A stretch of 52,682 nucleotides of DNA. It comes from Pseudomonadales bacterium (GTDB lineage: Bacteria; Pseudomonadota; Gammaproteobacteria; Pseudomonadales; Azotimanducaceae). The position numbers and the translations under genes are program-made. The notes beneath the pieces were generated by a model that had not been told where the DNA came from, made no database searches, and worked only from the letters and a program-made list of their open reading frames with translations. This document shows positions 19,415 through 27,090 of the stretch, one piece after another. Numbering within the stretch: the stretch's first letter is position 1; each line of letters opens with the position of its first letter. Location of the stretch: the NCBI GenBank assembly GCA_028283025.1, contig JAPYNO010000122.1:1-52682 (forward strand), written 5' to 3'.

Positions 19415-19923
19415 GCGCCTCTCCCTTGCTTGACAACGAGATTCGTGCGCGAATAGCGTACCACCACCTGCCCATCCTGCTTGCTGCCGGTTGTGCGCCA
19501 AGTGACGATGCCGGTGTTCGGCCTTGATTCTGATTCGCGCTTCTCGAGCACTTCACTGACGCAGGTGAGCGTGTCGCCGGGATACAAGGGCGCCTCGAAC
19601 TCAACTTGATTGACGCCGAGAAACGGGCCTCCCGCTTCGGACAGGTCTTCGACTGACAGCCCGATGGCTGTGGCGAGCACGAGCAAGGGATCAACCACCA
19701 AGTCGTCATGCCCCTCGGACTTGGCGTACTCGGCGTTCAAGTAAAGCGGACAGTACCGATGCGCGACGGATGCGAACAGGGTCGCATCGCCCGCGGTCAA
19801 GGTTCGACCCCAATGATGGGTGAATACTTGACCGACCTCGAAATCCTCGAAACGGTTGCCTCGGCGCCAAGGTTTGAAAGTGGAGAAATCTGGGTCGCTC
19901 ACAAAGGGACCTTTCGCTTGCAT
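19411..19923 (-). CDS. MaoC-like hydratase subunit (resembles N-half of mesaconyl-CoA hydratase)
   Basis: A 170-residue hot-dog protein, first gene of the CoA operon. It shows NRFEDFEVGQVFTHHWGRTLTAGD, then LYLNAEYAKSEGHDD, and YPGDTLTCVSEVLEKRESE...GIVTWRTTGSKQDG. It pairs with the next gene (four-base overlap), and the two in order resemble the two domains of Mch. The start is uncertain. ATG 19923 has no ribosome site, while GTG 19902 has AAAGG 7 bases upstream and would remove seven residues. A TACACT -10-like box lies about 14 bases above the ATG. Alternative identity: an itaconyl-CoA-type hydratase acting alone. Confidence 0.82.
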   Translation of the reverse strand: MQAKGPFVSDPDFSTFKPWRRGNRFEDFEVGQVFTHHWGRTLTAGDATLFASVAHRYCPLYLNAEYAKSEGHDDLVVDPLLVLATAIGLSVEDLSEAGGPFLGVNQVEFEAPLYPGDTLTCVSEVLEKRESESRPNTGIVTWRTTGSKQDGQVVVRYSRTNLVVKQGRGA

Positions 19924-19987
19924 TTGTTGGGTTTAGTGTACCGTCTCTCACAGAACAGCACGTGAAGGGGTTTAGGATGTAATTGAA

Positions 19988-21238
19988 TCAAGCCTGTTCC
20001 GAACCGGCTCGTTCAAGGACAAACGCGGCAAAGGACGGAATGGGAATCTCGCAGTTATTCTTCTCATTCGCGGTGAGCACGCCAGAGCGGAGCGCACGAT
20101 GGATGACGGCATCGCTCGACGGGAATCGTTCGCGCAGAATCGTCCCTTGGTCGCTCGCATCGCTGCGAATAGCATTGATGAGAACGCCTGCACAGCTATC
20201 GCACGACATCTCACCTTGCTTGATCCTATTGTAGACAATGGCAAGCGTGCCAGCGGGAAGGCCCGATGCGACGAGGCGATCTTCATAGTATGCCTGTCTG
20301 AGTTGATGACCTCGCCTGAGCACATCCTCTTCATCGAGAACCCCAAAAGAAGGACGTTCTTGTCCGAGCAGCGCCCGACAGACTCCGTGCAAATAGCATG
20401 TCAAATGCCGAGGCCAGTTGTCCGAAGCGATGGCGAGCTGTTTGGCAAGCGAATCACAGACGCCCTCACTGTGCGCAACGCCCTTGTCGGCAATCACGCG
20501 CAGCGCATTCAGCGCCGCGGCTTGAGCTTCCTCTGGAAAAAGGCTGCCCAATGCCATAACACGGCTCAGCGTGAGTCTTGAAATGCCGATATTGTGCAGG
20601 TGCTCCTTTGAGTTCGAAAGTCCAGCGCACACCAAAAGAACTGGCGCAACATCTTGTGTGTGCAAGTCTCGAACAAGGTCATTCGCGGCGCTGCCTTGCT
20701 CAATGTTCTGAATCTCATCGATGCACACCAGCACAGGCGTTCTAAACGGCGAATCCGACAATCTTCGGATTTGCTTGCACGAAGCAATTGGGATGGGGTC
20801 GAGCGACAAGCCTTCCTTGTACCCTGCCTCGCCCTTCGCAATCGCGTTCACGCCAGCCGCGCCATAGCGCTCCCGGTAACGAATTCCGCGAATCTCATCG
20901 AGCGGGAGGCCAGTCAAGGTTGTGGCCAGCTCATTCCATAGGTCTTGTACATCGTTCTCGTCAGGGACTTCCCTGTAGGTCATGCACGGGCAATTGAGGC
21001 GGCCGGCAATCTCGCTGACAAGCGCGGTCTTGCCCGCCCCTGGCGGCCCGTGGATGACGAATGTGCCTCCCGGAGAGCCCTCGAACCTGGCGCTGCCGCT
21101 AGCGAGCTTTTCTGCCATGCGATCAATGGCATCTTGAATCGCGTTGATCATCTCATCGCGCCCGGCAAAGGCGATCGGCCTTGCTCTCTCTTCGTGGTCC
21201 TGCACAAGACGCTTCAGTGCTTGATGTACGTTTTTCAC
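19988..21238 (-). CDS. Orphan AAA-type ATPase, unknown function
   Basis: A 416-residue P-loop ATPase. Walker A is GTFVIHGPPGAGKTALVSEI (about residue 58) and Walker B is VLVCIDEIQNIEQG (about 175). A sensor-like segment VLLVCAGLSNSKEHL follows, and a C-terminal region after about residue 330 resembles a winged helix (DQGTILRERFPSSDAVIHRALRSGVL). The architecture resembles ORC/Cdc6- or STAND-like switches, with an AAA core and a small DNA-binding end, but I do not recognise the family. Translation starts at GTG. It is divergent from the amidotransferase gene and 64 bases upstream of the CoA operon in the same direction. No nuclease or partner is adjacent. Confidence 0.75.
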   Translation of the reverse strand: MKNVHQALKRLVQDHEERARPIAFAGRDEMINAIQDAIDRMAEKLASGSARFEGSPGGTFVIHGPPGAGKTALVSEIAGRLNCPCMTYREVPDENDVQDLWNELATTLTGLPLDEIRGIRYRERYGAAGVNAIAKGEAGYKEGLSLDPIPIASCKQIRRLSDSPFRTPVLVCIDEIQNIEQGSAANDLVRDLHTQDVAPVLLVCAGLSNSKEHLHNIGISRLTLSRVMALGSLFPEEAQAAALNALRVIADKGVAHSEGVCDSLAKQLAIASDNWPRHLTCYLHGVCRALLGQERPSFGVLDEEDVLRRGHQLRQAYYEDRLVASGLPAGTLAIVYNRIKQGEMSCDSCAGVLINAIRSDASDQGTILRERFPSSDAVIHRALRSGVLTANEKNNCEIPIPSFAAFVLERAGSEQA

Positions 21239-21334
21239 TTGACGCTTGACTGGCGTCGATTCCTTGCATCACAAGCGCGAGACTATACCTTTTGATTGGT
21301 AGTAAAGTGTAGACATGCTCCAGATTCAGCGGCA

Positions 21335-22006
21335 ATGAAACTCGGTGTCCTGCAGGCAGGTCGGCTGTCGCCGCCACTCGATGCGTTTGGCGACTACACA
21401 GACATGTTCCGAGATCTGTTTTCTCGGCTCTCGCCCGAAATGCAAGTTCGTAAGTACGAAGTCACGCTTGGGGTGCTCCCAGAGCACCCGAGCGAGTGCG
21501 ACATCTGGCTCATTTCAGGCAGTGCGCATGGTGTGCACGATGGCTTCGATTGGCTTGCAAGACTCGAAGAATTCGTAGCCAAGCTTCACGCGGGCGAACA
21601 CAAGACCATTGGCATTTGCTTTGGCCATCAACTCATCGCCAAGGTGTGCGGCGGCGAAGTGGAGCGTGCCAAAGGCAGCTGGTGCGCGGGCGTGACTCGC
21701 TATTCGGGGCCTCTCGCTGAGAATGCGTGGCTGATCGCAAGCCATCAAGATCAGGTGGTGCGGATGCCCGAAGGCGCACGCCTCGAACTCACTTCCGATT
21801 CATGTCCAATCGCTGGCTTCACGCTCGCAGAACACATCATCACTGTCCAGGCACATCCTGAATTCAAGCCAGAATTTGCGAGCGCGCTGTTCGATGTACG
21901 CCGCGAGGCGCTTGGCGAAGTGCGCTACCAAGAGGCCGTCAACAGCCTCAGCCACACCACCACTAGCCTCGAAATCGGCGAACAGCTGTTGGCATTTTTC
22001 AAGTGA
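21335..22006 (+). CDS. Class I glutamine amidotransferase (GATase1-like)
   Basis: A stand-alone GATase1 domain of about 223 residues, similar to GMP-synthase-type and YfeJ-like amidotransferases of unknown acceptor. The nucleophile Cys lies in TIGICFGHQLIAK, and the His and Glu of the triad in VQAHPEFKPEF. An oxyanion-type LISGSAHGVHD precedes them. I start at ATG 21335 (MKLGVLQAG), the typical beginning; the frame extends upstream to a TTG but that part is unlike the family. Its stop overlaps the next start (GTGA), so it is coupled with the DUF1232 gene. Confidence 0.9.
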   Translation: MKLGVLQAGRLSPPLDAFGDYTDMFRDLFSRLSPEMQVRKYEVTLGVLPEHPSECDIWLISGSAHGVHDGFDWLARLEEFVAKLHAGEHKTIGICFGHQLIAKVCGGEVERAKGSWCAGVTRYSGPLAENAWLIASHQDQVVRMPEGARLELTSDSCPIAGFTLAEHIITVQAHPEFKPEFASALFDVRREALGEVRYQEAVNSLSHTTTSLEIGEQLLAFFK

Positions 22007-22449
22007 CTGAACCCCCACCGCTACGGGAGCCGCCCGGCTTTGCGCGCTACCTGAAGCGCGCGCAAGTATTACTCGAACAACCGAAGCGCACCTTCAAACT
22101 ACTTGCGAAAATCCCCGACAAGGTTCGCAGGCATCCAAGCATCACCTCTTGGGGTAGTCGCATTGCCATCGCCATGCGCCTGCTACAGGCTTGGCTGAAG
22201 GGGGAATACACCGAAGTGCCCAATTCCACCTTGGCGGCGCTGCTCGCATCGCTCATCTACTTTGTCTTCATCATTGATCTTATCCCGGACTTCCTGTTCT
22301 GGTTCGGTCTGCTTGACGACGGTGCTGTGCTGGCTTACGTCTTAACTCGATTCAATCGTGACCTTGAGAAGTTTGAAGCATGGGAGGCAGAGAAAAGCGC
22401 GCCCCAAGCAAGCACACAAATTGTGGATAAGTCTGTTGATAACTCCTGA
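22003..22449 (+). CDS. DUF1232 (YkvA-type) small membrane protein
   Basis: A 148-residue protein with the DUF1232 core: a hydrophobic segment ALLASLIYFVFIIDLIPDFL (about 82-101) followed by WFGLLDDGAVLAYVL, the IPD...LDD signature of the family. The N-terminal 75 residues are basic and probably cytosolic. Function is unknown across the family. It starts at GTG, overlapping the stop of the amidotransferase gene. The ending is rich in Asp, Ser and Val. The following 212 bases to cnoX are AT-richer and carry no gene that I can see. Confidence 0.85.
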   Translation: MTEPPPLREPPGFARYLKRAQVLLEQPKRTFKLLAKIPDKVRRHPSITSWGSRIAIAMRLLQAWLKGEYTEVPNSTLAALLASLIYFVFIIDLIPDFLFWFGLLDDGAVLAYVLTRFNRDLEKFEAWEAEKSAPQASTQIVDKSVDNS

Positions 22450-22627
22450 ATTTCCTGCGAATCCTGCACGCTTTATGTGCATAGCAAAAGTGAGCAGGTA
22501 TGCCTAAAACCGCATAAAAGCCATTTTTTCCAATCGGATACCCTTGCTATTTTCGATTGCGAGCGAAGAAGTCTGCACATCTAACACTTTTACGGCCTTT
22601 GTGCGCAAATGGCTAAGAATATGCACA

Positions 22628-22647
22628 TAGCGGTAGGCAAACCGCTA
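22628..22647 (-). terminator. Weak hairpin past cnoX
   Basis: A perfect 7-base stem, TAGCGGT (22628-22634) against ACCGCTA (22641-22647), encloses a six-base loop. It begins 15 bases after the cnoX stop on the minus strand. No T-run follows, so if it terminates, it does so weakly or with Rho. Confidence 0.35.
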
Positions 22648-22661
22648 CTGAAGAGGCATCC

Positions 22662-23522
22662 TTAGTGTAGGTAGTTGAACATCTTTCGTCGGTAGGTTTT
22701 GGCGAGCGGCGACCCCTTGGCAAGCAGCTCGAAAATCTCAAGCATCAACTTGCGACCGGCGTCATCTTCAAACGAACGGTCGCTCACAAACACTGAGAAG
22801 GCAAGTTCAAGGGCTCTCTCGCAGCGGTTCATTGCAGCAAGTTTGACCGCAAGTTGATACTTGTTGCCAGAATTATCGGGCGACTTTTCGTGCGCGGCAT
22901 GCAAATCGCCAAGATTCGGCAAGCCTTCGGCGCGCGTGATAAGCGCAATGCGAGTGCTGACGCGATTGCGCCCATCCGTGTCTTCCGGCACCTTAGCAAG
23001 CGCTTCGCGCGCGTCCGCCACCTGGCCGTTAAGCGCCAAGAGGTCGGCGAGTTCGACAAGAAACGCCGTGTTGTTCGGCTCTTCGGCAAGCGCCTGCTGC
23101 ACCACTCTGAGCGCACTCGAAAAATCCTCGCGCGCAATCATCTCGTCAAGCTGCTCGCGCAGTAGCTCGCTTGAAGACATGGTCAGGCTGTCGATGAGTT
23201 TTTTAAGTTCCAAGTCGGGCTGAGGGCCGTCAAGCGCGCCTGCCAAGGCGCCATCCTTGACTACGCGCACACTCGGCAGACCTTGCACACGCATCGGCTG
23301 CGCGAGGCTCGGATCGACGCTCATATCGACGAGCCCAAGTCGAAACGCACCGGCGTAAGCGGCCGCAAGCTGCTGCAAGACCTTGGCCTGCTCGACTGAT
23401 GCCGGCATTTGCGGCGCAAAGAAGACGAGCAGGATAGGTCGTTCGCGCGAGGCTTCAATAACCTCAGCTTGAAAGTTCTCGCGCGTCGCTTGGAAGCTGT
23501 GCGCGTCGGGTTGGCCGTTCAT
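22662..23522 (-). CDS. cnoX: CnoX/YbbN-type thioredoxin-TPR chaperone
   Basis: A 286-residue protein with an N-terminal thioredoxin fold and C-terminal TPR-like helices, as in CnoX (YbbN), a holdase that guards proteins from oxidation and hands them to GroEL and DnaK. The thioredoxin half has RPILLVFFAPQMPASVEQAK where thioredoxin has CGPC, so both redox cysteines are missing; VRVQGLPSVRVVKDG keeps the cis-Pro loop. The C-terminus AKTYRRKMFNYLH matches YbbN. I favour ATG 23522; a TTG six codons earlier is possible. It follows the cytochrome gene by 22 bases, probably in one operon with the aminotransferase. Confidence 0.88.
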   Translation of the reverse strand: MNGQPDAHSFQATRENFQAEVIEASRERPILLVFFAPQMPASVEQAKVLQQLAAAYAGAFRLGLVDMSVDPSLAQPMRVQGLPSVRVVKDGALAGALDGPQPDLELKKLIDSLTMSSSELLREQLDEMIAREDFSSALRVVQQALAEEPNNTAFLVELADLLALNGQVADAREALAKVPEDTDGRNRVSTRIALITRAEGLPNLGDLHAAHEKSPDNSGNKYQLAVKLAAMNRCERALELAFSVFVSDRSFEDDAGRKLMLEIFELLAKGSPLAKTYRRKMFNYLH

Positions 23523-23544
23523 GGACAGGTGTTCAGGCAATCGC

Positions 23545-23913
23545 TTAAGGCGCAGATTCTACTGTACGCGAACTATCCATCATGTACTCGATGGACGCGA
23601 GCAGCTCATCGTCGGTGCATGTTAGGCACAGGCCTTTTTCAGGCATGAACGGAGCGATGCCTTCTTTAGTGGTTTGCAGCAAGGCATCGATACCTTTCTC
23701 AGACAGTGCTGCCCACGCCGCCGCATCGCCCATGCGCGCCGCGCCGTTGATACCCGAGGCATGACAGGAAAAGCAGTATTGGCGATAAATGGTCTCGCCG
23801 ATTTCGGTGCGCGAGGGCGGCTCTGCGTTCTCTTCTGGCGGTGGGGCACAGCCCACGAGCAAGGCGCTCACAAGAATCAGCGCTCCCGCACTCAGTTTCA
23901 CTAAACCCCACAT
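23545..23913 (-). CDS. Lipoprotein cytochrome c5-type monoheme cytochrome
   Basis: A 122-residue secreted c-type cytochrome. The start at ATG 23913 gives a lipoprotein signal with lipobox LVGC (Cys about residue 22), so the mature protein is lipid-anchored. The heme site is YCFSCH, the axial Met probably lies in APFMPEKG, and the CLTC pair matches the conserved disulfide of cytochrome c5. It would carry electrons at the membrane surface toward a terminal oxidase. The start overlaps the end of the aminotransferase gene by 13 bases, and AGGAGG lies about 13 bases upstream. Confidence 0.9.
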   Translation of the reverse strand: MWGLVKLSAGALILVSALLVGCAPPPEENAEPPSRTEIGETIYRQYCFSCHASGINGAARMGDAAAWAALSEKGIDALLQTTKEGIAPFMPEKGLCLTCTDDELLASIEYMMDSSRTVESAP

Positions 23914-25112
23914 AACCGCGCCGCCGCCTCCTTGAGCGTGTCCTCGTGCTTGGCAAAGCAAAAGCGTATCACGCGCACATCCATTGGCTGCTCACAGAAG
24001 ACCGAAACCGGCACGCTTGCGACTTTGATTTCACGAGTCAGGCGCGTCGCCAGATCAACATCTGGCGCATCGGAGACTAAGGAATAATCGGCGAGCTGAA
24101 AGTAAGTGCCCCTTGACGGCAAAAGCCGAAAGCGCGAGTCCGCGAGCAGGCGCGCAAAATGATCACGCTTCCCCTGATAGAAGTCCGCAAGACCCAGATA
24201 GTGCTCTGGACAGGTGCGCAAGAAGTCGGCGATGCCGTATTGCAGCGGCGCGTTGGTTGCGAAACTGACGTACTGGTGGAGCTTGCGGAATTCCGAAGTC
24301 AGCGCCGCAGGCGCCACGCAGACGCCAATGCGCCAGCCAGTCGCGTGCAGCGTCTTGCCAAATGACGACACTACGAAGCTTCGCTCGAAGAGGTCTGGAT
24401 AGCGCAGTAGGCTCTCGTGCCGACATCCATCAAAGACGATGTGCTCATAGACCTCATCGGCGACGACGTAGAGTCCGTAGCGAGACACGAGCGTGCGCAG
24501 CGAAGCAATATCACTCGCATCCCAGATGGCGCTCGTCGGATTGTGCGGCGTGTTGGTCATAATGAGCCTGGTGCGAGGCGTGATGGCATCCTCAACCGCC
24601 TGCCAATCGACGCTGAAATCGACCGCACTGAGCGGCACATGCACGGGTACGCCGCCGTTCAAGCGCACCGATGGGTCATAGGCATCATAGGCCGGATCCA
24701 GAATGATCACCTCATCGCCCGCATGAACCACCGCGCTCAACGCGACAAACAGCGCTTCTGTAGCACCCGGCGTGATGGTGATTTCGGCATCCGCATCGGC
24801 ACTCAAGCCATAGCATGCCTTGATCTTGTCACTCACGACTTGCCGCAACTCGAACACCCCGGCCATGGGGCCATATTGGTTGTAGCCAGCGTTGAGATAA
24901 TGCGTGATGCGCTCAAGAAGCGCCGGTGGCGGCTCGAAGTCAGGAAAGCCTTGCGAGAGGTTGATGGCACCCTCGTCGTGCGCGAGCTTGGACATGACCG
25001 TGAAGATGGTCGTGCCGGTGTTGGGAAGTTTGCTGACGAGCGGACGATTCAAAGCGCAATTTTGCTGGGCAATGGCGAGCGGCAGTATGCCACCTCGACG
25101 CACGCACGCCAT
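23901..25112 (-). CDS. Methionine-type aminotransferase (YbdL-like)
   Basis: A class I PLP aminotransferase of about 403 residues, very like E. coli YbdL, which transaminates methionine and some aromatic amino acids with 2-oxo acids. Seen: LPNTGTTIFTVMSKLA, INLSQGFPDFEPP, NQYGPMAGVFELRQ, TPGATEALFVAL, DPAYDAYDP, NTPHNPTSAIW, VADEVYEHIVFDG and the PLP lysine in SSFGKTLHATGWRIG. The start is uncertain. ATG 25112 gives about 20 extra residues before the conserved core, and no good ribosome site is visible. It is first in a likely operon with cytochrome c5 and cnoX, divergent from the ABC transporter. Confidence 0.9.
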   Translation of the reverse strand: MACVRRGGILPLAIAQQNCALNRPLVSKLPNTGTTIFTVMSKLAHDEGAINLSQGFPDFEPPPALLERITHYLNAGYNQYGPMAGVFELRQVVSDKIKACYGLSADADAEITITPGATEALFVALSAVVHAGDEVIILDPAYDAYDPSVRLNGGVPVHVPLSAVDFSVDWQAVEDAITPRTRLIMTNTPHNPTSAIWDASDIASLRTLVSRYGLYVVADEVYEHIVFDGCRHESLLRYPDLFERSFVVSSFGKTLHATGWRIGVCVAPAALTSEFRKLHQYVSFATNAPLQYGIADFLRTCPEHYLGLADFYQGKRDHFARLLADSRFRLLPSRGTYFQLADYSLVSDAPDVDLATRLTREIKVASVPVSVFCEQPMDVRVIRFCFAKHEDTLKEAAARLCGV

Positions 25113-25149
25113 AAAAAGGTATCTTTCATGGGACAATTCGCACAGCATC

Positions 25150-25164
25150 GGAGGGCATTCACTG
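25150..25164 (+). promoter_or_regulatory. Strong ribosome site in front of a CTG start
   Basis: GGAGG (25150-25154) is followed after seven bases by CTG (25162), in frame with the ABC ATPase. Between the antisense aminotransferase region and the first conserved residues there is no ATG, GTG or TTG at a workable distance. CTG is therefore the most likely initiator. Confidence 0.6.
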
Positions 25165-26265
25165 AACCAACCAGACACACCAGACACTCACGTCGAATAC
25201 CTCGGCGTGTCGAAGACATACGATGGCGAACATTGGATCGTCGAAGGACTCGACTTGACCGTTCAGCGTGGCGAGTTTCTGACGCTGCTCGGACCGTCAG
25301 GGTCGGGCAAGACCACCTGCCTGATGATGCTCGCCGGCTTCGAGGCGCCGACTCGCGGCGATATACGCATCGCGGAGCAATCGGTGCAAGGCATTGCGGC
25401 GGACAAGCGCGGCATTGGCGTGGTCTTTCAGAACTATGCGCTGTTTCCGCATATGACGGTTGGCGGCAATCTCTCGTTTCCGCTTGAGGTGCGCGGCATG
25501 GACAAGTCAAAGCGACGGTCGCGAGTTCAGCAAGCGCTTTCGCTGGTGCGCATGTCGGGGTTCGAAGAGCGTCTCCCGCAAGCACTCTCCGGCGGACAGC
25601 AGCAGCGCGTCGCCATCGCGAGAGCCTTGGTGTTCGAGCCTGAGCTTGTGCTAATGGATGAGCCGCTTGGCGCACTCGATAGGCGCTTGCGCGAAGAACT
25701 GCAATTTGAGATCCGCCGCATTCACCGCGAGCTCGGCGTGACCATTGTCTATGTCACGCACGATCAGCAGGAAGCGATGGTCATGTCGGATCGCGTGGCG
25801 GTGTTTTCGCAAGGCCGCATTGAACAGATTGCTTCGCCGGAAGTGCTCTATGAGGAGCCAACGCGCTCGTTCGTCGCACGCTTCATTGGTGAGAACAACC
25901 TCGTCAAAGGCGAGATCTCACATGTCAAACGCGGCGTTTGCACGGTTCAGGTCGAAGGCGGCTCGATGACAGCGGCGCACTTGGGGGACTTGGCGCCCGG
26001 TGACCGGACGCTCGTCGCAGTGCGGCCGGAACGGATTCAGCTTCGCCCGCAGACGGGCGCCTACGCCAACGAGTTCATTGCCAAAGTCGAGGATGTGACG
26101 TTTCTCGGCGATCATCTGCGCGTACGCTTCAATTTATTCGGCCATGCGCAGTTCATTGCCAAGCTACCGAATATCGTCGGACACGGCGCTCTTCTGCCCG
26201 GCGATGAGGTGCGCCTCGGTTGGGCTGCACTCGACTGCCGGGCGCTCAACTTTGAAGATACTTAA
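25162..26265 (+). CDS. ABC transporter ATP-binding protein, spermidine/putrescine type (PotA-like)
   Basis: A 367-residue ATPase of the PotA/FbpC group powering import through the two permeases downstream. Walker A is LLGPSGSGKTTC (about 45), the Q-loop VVFQNYALFPHMT, signature ALSGGQQQRVAIARAL, Walker B LVLMDEPLGALDRRL, H-loop YVTHDQQEAM. The C-terminal TOBE-like domain contains VRPERIQLRP. I place the start at CTG 25162 from the ribosome site 7 bases before it; the longer frame beginning at 24904 is antisense to the aminotransferase. The substrate is probably a polyamine or similar cation, but the only binding protein in the operon is broken. Confidence 0.92.
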   Translation: MNQPDTPDTHVEYLGVSKTYDGEHWIVEGLDLTVQRGEFLTLLGPSGSGKTTCLMMLAGFEAPTRGDIRIAEQSVQGIAADKRGIGVVFQNYALFPHMTVGGNLSFPLEVRGMDKSKRRSRVQQALSLVRMSGFEERLPQALSGGQQQRVAIARALVFEPELVLMDEPLGALDRRLREELQFEIRRIHRELGVTIVYVTHDQQEAMVMSDRVAVFSQGRIEQIASPEVLYEEPTRSFVARFIGENNLVKGEISHVKRGVCTVQVEGGSMTAAHLGDLAPGDRTLVAVRPERIQLRPQTGAYANEFIAKVEDVTFLGDHLRVRFNLFGHAQFIAKLPNIVGHGALLPGDEVRLGWAALDCRALNFEDT

Positions 26266-26292
26266 CCTGCAACAACTGCAACAGGATATCCA

Positions 26293-27088
26293 ATGAATCG
26301 CATTGCTTTCATTTTCTTTTCTGCCTGCCTTGCGCCATGGGTGTGCGCCGAATCCATCACGGTGGTCTCCTATGGAATGCGGCCCTGCGGGGCTCTACTA
26401 CTCCACCATCTATGCCTACAACAGGAAGTACATGGGCGAGCAGACACCGAGCAGCATCGAGGATTTCTTCGATCTCGACAAGTTTCCCGGCCGGCGCGGC
26501 ATGAGACGAGTGCCCTTCGCCAATCTCGAATTCGCGCTCATTGCCGATGGCGTGCCCATCGACGAAGTCTATGCGACCCTCGATACGGCGGATGGCATTG
26601 ATCGCGCCTTCGCCAAGCTCGACACCATCAAGGACGATGTCGTTTGGTGGGAAGCGGGCGCGCAGCCGCCGCAAATGCTCGCCGATGGCGAAGTGCTGAT
26701 GAGCACCGCCTACAACGGGCGCATATTCAACGCGCAAATACTCGAAGCGCAGCCATTCGTGATCGTCTGGGACGGTCAGCTTCTCTCCCTCGGCGGCCCG
26801 CTTGCGATTGTCGCGGGCACACCGCGTATCGAGGCCGCGCTTGCCTTCGTGCGCTTCGCCAATCGGCCGCAATCGCTCGCCAATATCAGCAAGTACATCT
26901 CATACAGCCCGACGCGATTGTCGGCCGAAACGCTAGTTGGCACGCATCTTGAAACCGGTATTGACATGCACCCGCATATGCCAGCCTCGGCGGAGAATAT
27001 GCGGCGCGCCCTGAAAAGCGATTGGCGCTGGTGGTCCGAGCACCGCGACGAACTGAATGAACGCTTCAGCGCTTGGCTGGCGCGCTGA
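26293..27088 (+). pseudogene. PotD-like periplasmic binding protein with internal deletion and frameshift
   Basis: The gene keeps its ribosome site (AGGA), ATG, a signal peptide (MNRIAFIFFSACLAPWVCAE) and the first strand ITVVSYG. Near 26375 the reading frame jumps by +1 to CGPAGLYYSTIYAYNRKYM, which lies about 100 residues further along in normal PotD-type proteins (about 350 residues). From there the second part runs intact to 27088 (FFDLDKFPGRRG, WWEAGAQPPQML, YISYSPTR). So the first lobe is missing and the parts are out of frame. It lies between the ATPase and permease genes, two bases before potB, where the binding protein belongs. It is either a real deletion or an assembly gap. Confidence 0.8.
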
Positions 27089-27090
27089 CC

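Noticed and set aside
24904..25161. Upstream extension of the ABC ATPase frame
   Set aside because: Antisense to the aminotransferase N-terminus; the ribosome site before CTG 25162 defines a better start.
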